Position numbers and translations under genes: made by a program. From the NCBI GenBank assembly GCA_947311845.1, contig CAMZMU010000071.1:22667236-22731235 (forward strand): a DNA stretch of 64,000 bases. The letters run 5' to 3'. The number at the start of each line of letters is the position of its first letter. Position 1 is the first letter of the stretch. Below are positions 58,201-64,000 of this stretch, piece after piece. A model generated the notes under the pieces. It made no database searches. It was not told the origin of the DNA and worked only from the letters and a program-made list of their open reading frames with translations. This stretch comes from Poa pratensis (Eukaryota; Streptophyta; Magnoliopsida; Poales; Poaceae).

Positions 58201-58850
58201 TATTAGAAATGTAAGAAGTTAGTTAGTACAGATGCCTGTCCACGGTCCTTCCAAATGGATTTGGAAATCCAAGTGCATGTCAAAGCACAAGGTTTTTGCT
58301 TGGTTGATCTTGCATGATAGATTAAATATAAAGGATATGATGTTAAGGCGCCACTGGAAGGTTACGGATGACAACTCATGTGTTCTCTGCCAGGCCCAAG
58401 TGCTTGAAGACTGGAGCCACTTATTCTTTAACTGCACTTTCAGCAGCCGAATTTGGAATTATTTACAAATTGAGTGGTCCAGCGATCAGCTTTCTACCTG
58501 TTTGTCAAACGCCAAGAAATCCTTTGATGGCCCATGTTTCACTGAAATTGTCACACTGTCGTGCTGGAATATTTGGAAGCAAAGGAATGGATGGATTTTC
58601 AAGAATGTGAGACCTTCTTTCGGAGGGTGGAAGGCCGGGTTTGTTGCTGATGTAACCTTGCTTAGGTACAGGTTAAAAGCTTCTGTTCTACCCCTCCTAG
58701 AATTTTGGCTTAGTAACCTTCCTTAATCTTTCTGTTGTACATTTTGTAAATATTACGTTCTGTGAATAAAGTGGGAAAAGAGGCTGTGGGGGACTCCCCT
58801 GCAGTAGAAAAGTTTCAGTTAGTAGAAGTAGAGAGTGGCTGTGTAGTATT
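58201..58850 (+). mobile_element. LINE 3' fragment with zf-RVT domain
   Basis: The frame 58232-58726 encodes the zinc-binding region found at the C-terminus of plant LINE polyproteins: KHKVFAWLILHDRLNIKDMM, CVLCQAQVLEDWSHLFFNCT and FSSRIWNYLQIEW, ending LEFWLSNLP. The cysteine-histidine pattern (CVLC ... HLFFNC) is complete. No reverse transcriptase precedes it, so the copy is heavily 5' truncated. It is on the opposite strand from the LINE pieces near 4 and 7 kb. Confidence 0.8.
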
Positions 58851-60194
58851 GTTTCTATTCTGAACAGTGTTTGTGTGAGCAAACCATATTATCAGTTGGT
58901 TCAATCTCTGCTATATCAGCTATGGTGGCTTCAGTTTGGTCGGTTCGAACTTGCTCTGAACCGTGCCATCGGATCTGGTGAGGTACAATTTTTGTGCACG
59001 ACACGCAGTAAAATATAAGTAAAGGAAACAAAATCACAGAGGGGAAAACACAGTGTGAGCAAAAGAAAAGAGAGACATCGGAAATACCTTTTAGCCAAGC
59101 TATATCTCGCTCAAAAATAGAAGCTTATCTGGACGAACTGTCAAAAAAGATTTAAGTTCAGTGACATTGGAAGAAGGCAAAGAAAAAAATAATAGAATGG
59201 AAAAATGAAGACACGCAAAGGAAAAGGGAACAATGAACTTCCTCTTACATCCATTAGAAGCAGCCTGGCATTGGTCTACAGCAGGTACGGGCAGAACTGT
59301 GAAATCAGAAAAGAATACATGCAAGCGGACTGACCCCAAAAGAAAGGCATACATATAACCATTATCCAGGCTGAACAAAAAGCCAAGAATTAAAATTGAA
59401 AATCCACCTGGTGGAGTCGGGTAAGAACCAATACGAAGGACTACAGGTGTATCCGATACTGGGATGTTACTTCCAGAGGAAGACGGAATATCTACAGTAA
59501 GAGACACCGAACTGATCAGAAAATAGAAGACCAATAAAAGAAGTAGAGAAAATAGTAGCATAACAGTAAGCTAAGAATAGAGCATTTGTTGAATCTAACT
59601 TGTAAAGTCAATATACGACGACAACCTCCTGTTATGGCATGCAAGTTGGTTGTTGTTGTAGCATCAGACATAATTTCTCGTACACCAAAATATAATTAGA
59701 AGCATAATTCATCTATTTTTAGGACGCAAGCACTCAGAAGTTTCATGGCCGAAGTATATCTAGTCGAAAGATGTACGCTATACTAAAACCTGATGATAGG
59801 AACCTAATGAGATGACAGAATGACACAAAGCAGTTCACACAAGGAAGGAGAAGCGACAATAACAAAACCTGACGAACCTAAGCAAGACTGGACCGGTCGC
59901 TTTCCCTGACGAATTTCGCGGCGACGGAATGAATGTAGTGCCTACACATATGAATAATGAGGGCAAACTAACATCTGGAAAAACAAAAGAGAACAAAAGA
60001 ACAGACGAAAGCAAATAATGGAGAAAAACATATCAGAGGTGGGTGAAGCAAGAACAGAGGAACCCGATATGACAGGAACTGAAGGATCATCTCTTTACTT
60101 ATGGGTTAAAGCGATATTGTTAATTGAAATTCTTGAACATTTGCAATGACGTTCTGTTTTGGTCATTCAGTTTTTACCTTTTGCATAACTCCAG
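58851..60194. other. Region with no supported feature
   Basis: Open frames such as the hydrophobic one at 59100-59561 (minus) have no recognised domain and overlap low-complexity A-rich DNA. Confidence 0.4.
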
Positions 60195-60613
60195 GTTAGT
60201 AGACTACACTGCATGGCAACCTGTTTGGCAAAAGGAAATCGAATCGTCTTCTTTTGTAATAAGGAAGGCAATTATATTTGGCTACGGTCCTATCAGGCCA
60301 TGGATGTCTATTGCTCACTGGTATTATATTTCCCAATATCTGTGATCTCACAGTTCTGAGGGTTGTCGATTTTGCTGAATTACTTCTCATCAATTCCTCC
60401 GGGCAATAACATCTCTGCTATCTGTATCTTGTCAGGTTGATGTGGCACTTTGATCTAAAAAAATTCAGACCAAATGAACTCCCTAGGGTGAATATAAGTT
60501 TGGCATGTGTATTTGCATTCATGACAATTGGATGGCCCCTAATCATTCTCCAATCAGGAATAGCAGGATGGTTCAAGTTCTGGTTCATGCCATGGATGGT
60601 TTATCACTTTTGG
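60195..60613 (+). pseudogene. FAD6: Plastid omega-6 fatty acid desaturase (FAD6), two exons only
   Basis: Exon 60195-60320 (acceptor CCAG|GTTAG, donor CACTG|GTATT) encodes DYTAWQPVWQKEIESSSFVI and AIIFGYGPIRPWMSIAHW. Exon 60436-60613 (acceptor GTCAG|GTTG, donor TTTTGG|GTAC) encodes LMWHFDLKKFRPNELPRVNI, FAFMTIGWPLIILQSGIAGW and FKFWFMPWMVYHFW. This is the middle of the chloroplast desaturase that puts the second double bond into 16:1/18:1 acyl lipids. Both exons are open and spliced in phase, but the flanking exons with the three histidine boxes are not found within several kilobases, so no enzyme can be made. It is a relic or a captured fragment. Confidence 0.75.
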
Positions 60614-63003
60614 GTACATTGCTGATTTTTGTTACTATCACTTACTGCAGATGTAGAGTATTGAAGTTCATGCTTATCCTATTAATCTGTTTGAAGCAAT
60701 ATACTACCTATAATTTAAAATTTATTACTCATGCTAGCGGAATAACGAACACTTGAATATAACAATATTGAAAATTGGTCAATATATGATTTATTTGAAA
60801 GGTGAATAGTGGACGAATAGCCTGCACCACCAGATAATCTAGGCCATCGGTACAATAAATTCATATGAAAAGAGGCAGCCAGCATATTCTTAATGTTACT
60901 ATGAAATGATATAATCATTTTTACACAATCATCTTTAATTGTTGAAGTTGCATAAATGAAAAATATAATCATCTTTACGTACATAAAATACATATAAAGA
61001 AAGGTAGAAGGATGTTACACATGTATCTGATATCAAATACAATCATCAGAAGAATATAACTAAAAATTCTGCACATCTAACCATCACATCTAGTAGTTAA
61101 TTTCACTTAATATTGTAACCCGAATCTGTTAAATGAATGCAAAGAGCACTCACATAGATGGGAGGGACGCGCGTAGTGGCGGAGGTGCTCGCCGCCTTGC
61201 CGACTGGAGCTGGAGGAGGCGAGGTGCAGAGGGCAGCTCTGCTCGTGGATGGTGCGGTGGATAGGACCACGGCGAGCCGCCGCCGTCGCCGTCGCCGCCA
61301 CCATGGCTGCCTCTCTTGGTCACCTGGATGCTTCAAGCTATATGCTCGTCCACAGGAGAGACGCCATGTTCATGAAGAAGCGAGCTTCACCCAAGTGGTA
61401 GAAAGGTGAGAGCCAAAAACGTCTCGGGTCGCCGTACTGTAAGAATGTGGAACTGTTATTTTTAACAATGGTAGATAAATAAAGCACTGAGAATGACTTG
61501 CAATTAATTTTCAGCACTACACTCAAGCTGCTAGAAAACAAATTCAGTGCAACAATGCAACAGGAGAATCACAACATTTTAAACCAGTACAGCATGTACT
61601 TTACTGAATCTACGTGTGTAAACTGTAAAGTGAGAGATAGGCAAAAACATGGGCAGGTTAGTGACCTAGATCCTTCATTTGACAAACACAAAATCAGGTT
61701 CCTAAGCTTGTACAAAACACATTAAGAGCATAAGCGTATTTATGAACCAAGCATCAAAACAACAAAATAACAATCAAGCAACGATCTTAAAGAAAGAACA
61801 ATACATGACCCAGAGCCAAATATGCACATACAGCCATGGTATGAAGGCCATGGCCCAGAGCACTATGGAAGAGAATCTTACCATGTAAGTTCTATACATT
61901 GCGGGGAGCTTGGACGTAGTGAATGTGTACCTCAAATTGGAAATCTGCCTACTGTACTTGCTGATTCCTGCTGAGGAGATGCGGCATGTTATGCTTGTGG
62001 ACTTGTGCTTGAAGGTGCAATCTGGCCGGAGGTCTCGATGGATCTCAGGATGGAATCACAGAACTGCTAATCGATGGATCTCGAATTCTCGATGGATGCA
62101 ACGGCCAACAGCAGCACGGTCTCCCTGTCAGCTTTGTCTGCTCTACGCCTCTACCGTTGGTGGAGGAAAGATCTAGTCTCCATGCGTGAGGAAAGGTGTG
62201 CTCTGCTACATCTTAGGGAGCTTGGCGAAGTGGAGGGTCGAGACGAATTCAGCTTCCGGCAGATGCACGGCGCATGGAGAGCAGAGGCGGCGAGATTGGT
62301 GTTCCTAATTTCCTAATTGCGCCGCTAGGGTTTGTCTTGGGGGGCTGCGGTTCGGTGGTTCCACTCCATGGAAACGGTAGAGTAGGACGTGCTACTGCCG
62401 GGGAGGTGGTCGGCGGCGCAAGGGCTCGCCGGAGGCGGCTGGGATCTGCCGGCGACGAAAGGGGATCGGGAGGCCAGTACCCGCGCTGGAGCAGAGGGAA
62501 GGAGCGACGGGTTGGACCGGGGTGGCCGGGTGGGGGCGAGACCGGGCGACGTGGAGACCTTTGATTGGCCAAAAATCGCTGGCCGCCGCGCTCGGATTCG
62601 TGCGGGGAGGAGCGTGGCGGCGTGGCGGCGCGTCGGCGGCGCCGGCGACCTCCGGCGTCACGTGGGAGAGAGAGGGAAGGGGAGTTCTGCGGATACTTTT
62701 TCAGAGAGGACCCTGGCGTTTCCGAAATTTGCGAAACAGTCCTTTGCTGGGGGTTTCCTGCAAAATGGTGCGCGAAAATTCGTGCGGACGGGATAACCGG
62801 CTGTCCACCGGCGCGGCCGGCCGGTGACCGGGTGACGTGGCGGCTTCCTATTGGTAGAAATCGCCGGATACTGTAGCTGCTACAGTGCCGAGCGCGTGGG
62901 GCGACGTGGAGGGCTCGTGGCCGTCCGATGGCGCGGATCGGACGGACGTGGTTATGGGGTGACGCGGCTCACCGGATGGGGGTGATTCTTTCCACCCTTT
63001 ATA
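60614..63003. other. Region without a supported gene, GC-rich from 62.2 kb
   Basis: 60614-62200 is AT-rich. A small arginine-rich frame near 61158-61300 looks like low-complexity. 62250-63000 is GC-rich with overlapping frames on both strands and two similar blocks (62545-62585 and 62830-62870, GACGTGG...ATTGG...AAATCGC), like a promoter or CpG-island area. No protein family is recognised. Confidence 0.4.
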
Positions 63004-63084
63004 CTCGCTCCGTTCTAATTTAATTGACTGTGTCTACACCAACATGTGGTGCATAGCAAGTCAATTAAATTGGAACGGAGAGAG
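63004..63084. mobile_element. Miniature Stowaway, 81 bp near-perfect hairpin
   Basis: TA at 63002-63003 and 63085-63086. Left arm CTCGCTCCGTTCTAATTTAA, right arm TTAAATTGGAACGGAGAGAG, with the pairing extended by TTGACT / AGTCAA. Only a short loop remains. Confidence 0.88.
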
Positions 63085-63365
63085 TATATTGCATCTATGT
63101 ATGTATAAAGAGACAGGAGGTCAGCGAGAGAGGGGATCGAAGAATCGAAACCTTCTCCTAGCTTCTCTCCTTCTCTCCTCCTGCTAGTGCATCCTCCCCT
63201 CCTGCTTTGCGGTCCAGCCCAAATCTCTCCGGCCATCACGGGACGTGAGCTGTGAAGTCAGTGGAAAGGGAAGTTAGCAAAAATGATTGAGAGGCGGGGC
63301 AGGAGAAGCCGTTGTACTTGGACGCCTAGGAGCCCCGGTTCGTGTTTTGCAGTGACACGGTGAAC

Positions 63366-64000
63366 TTTTTTTTTGTACAAGGGGTGGGGTCGAAGACCCC
63401 GATGCTGCTATTCATATTACCACGTGGCAGGTACAATTTTCAGAAAAGCCCTTTACATCACTTGCCCTAAAAGACCTACTATTCAAAAAAAGGGCCTTCT
63501 CTTTTACAAAAAACACCCTAGAGCTATAGAATAAAAACAATCAAGCCCTAAGGCATCTCTGCCATCTACCGCCGGCGACCTCCAGGCGAGAAGCTCGCCG
63601 AGATCGGAGCACAGTGCATCACCCAGACTCTCCCTTCCGGCAGAATCACCCAGACTCTCCCTTCCGGCAGAAGATCCATGACGCTGGCAGTCACGAGGCA
63701 AACGGGGACGAACCACTTGATTGCTTCGCAAAGCCGGGCTCCGGCGTCGGATCGACAAGGCCTCCGATGTGGAGGTTGGAAATCGGCCACCTTCTTGGCC
63801 ATAGAATGCGGCGGCGAACTTGTCCACCGCGTGAGGAACTCCAGAGCGCAGCACGAACCACCTCGCCAGACAGAAGCGCCACTTCCTCTCCTCGCCGCCA
63901 CGGCCGGCCAGAGGATCGTGATTCCACTCCCAAATAGCGAAGCAGGTGATACAACAGACGATCTTATTGAAAAGGCCTTGATCTTCTTCCATCCTGCAAT
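63366..64000 (-). mobile_element. Probable LINE-type 3' end running off the window
   Basis: A T run at 63366-63374 (A tail on minus) follows a hairpin GGGGTC-TTC-GACCCC, like the LINE end at 6550. The junction falls just after a segment whose copy near 51870 continues without the T run, giving an empty-site comparison. The minus-strand frames at 63504-63992 have no recognised domain. The 5' part lies beyond the window. It could instead be a processed copy of another transcript. Confidence 0.4.
63619..63672. repeat. 27-bp tandem duplication
   Basis: 63619-63645 and 63646-63672 are identical. In the minus-strand frame this repeats AGRESLGDS. Confidence 0.92.

Noticed and set aside
62249..62876. 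GC-rich overlapping frames on both strands
   Set aside because: There is no domain, no splice support and the sequence is typical of a CpG-rich promoter area.

Overview
The window is grass nuclear DNA, most likely Triticeae (wheat, barley, rye or Aegilops). The evidence is nested LTR retrotransposons, an Angela/BARE-like copia LTR beginning TGTTGGAGATATGCC, gypsy-type LTRs beginning TGATACGTCTC, many Stowaway MITEs with CTCCCTCCGT ends, spliced genes with GT-AG introns, and plant gene families. No intact host gene can be called with confidence.

Layout. 1-2.6 kb: no gene, but dense in CTGAA/TTCAG pentamers. 2.8-5.1 kb: a terminal-inverted-repeat element, a Stowaway MITE, a LINE reverse-transcriptase relic and a SINE with a perfect 13-bp target duplication. 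5.27-9.45 kb (minus): a broken PAN/B-lectin membrane protein gene whose intron holds a LINE tail and a Stowaway. 10.04-40.2 kb: a stack of nested retroelements. From inside out these are a gypsy element (10.04-19.89), an Angela-like copia (19.89-24.81), a second copia LTR (24.81-26.25), a gypsy-LTR non-autonomous element (26.25-32.28), and an outer copia (32.28-32.38 and 38.86-40.2). The outer copia also carries a complete non-autonomous element (32.38-38.86, TSD ctcac). The left halves of all the nested elements except that complete one are absent, which points to one deletion with its right breakpoint at about 10,043.

41.4-55.1 kb (minus): a tandem cluster of four AVT6-type vacuolar amino-acid transporter copies. 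Copy a has all five exons but three frameshifts. Copies b, c and d keep exons 1-2 only. Copy b is a hybrid (5' half a-like, 3' half c-like), as expected from unequal exchange, and the repeated intervals serve as empty-site controls for a 1.72-kb Helitron and a Stowaway cluster. 55.3-64 kb: AT-rich DNA, an RPA-like fragment, a LINE tail, two exons of a plastid omega-6 desaturase (FAD6), a miniature Stowaway hairpin and a probable LINE 3' end running off the window.

Several coding breaks are single-base losses in G/C runs, so sequencing error must be excluded before each break is taken as real. One frameshift is shared by two transporter copies and is probably genuine. The most informative features are structural: the nested stack with missing arms, a 22-bp host flank repeated beside a gypsy LTR, a spliced gene on the opposite strand inside the gypsy element, and two non-autonomous elements that code for related acidic orphan proteins.
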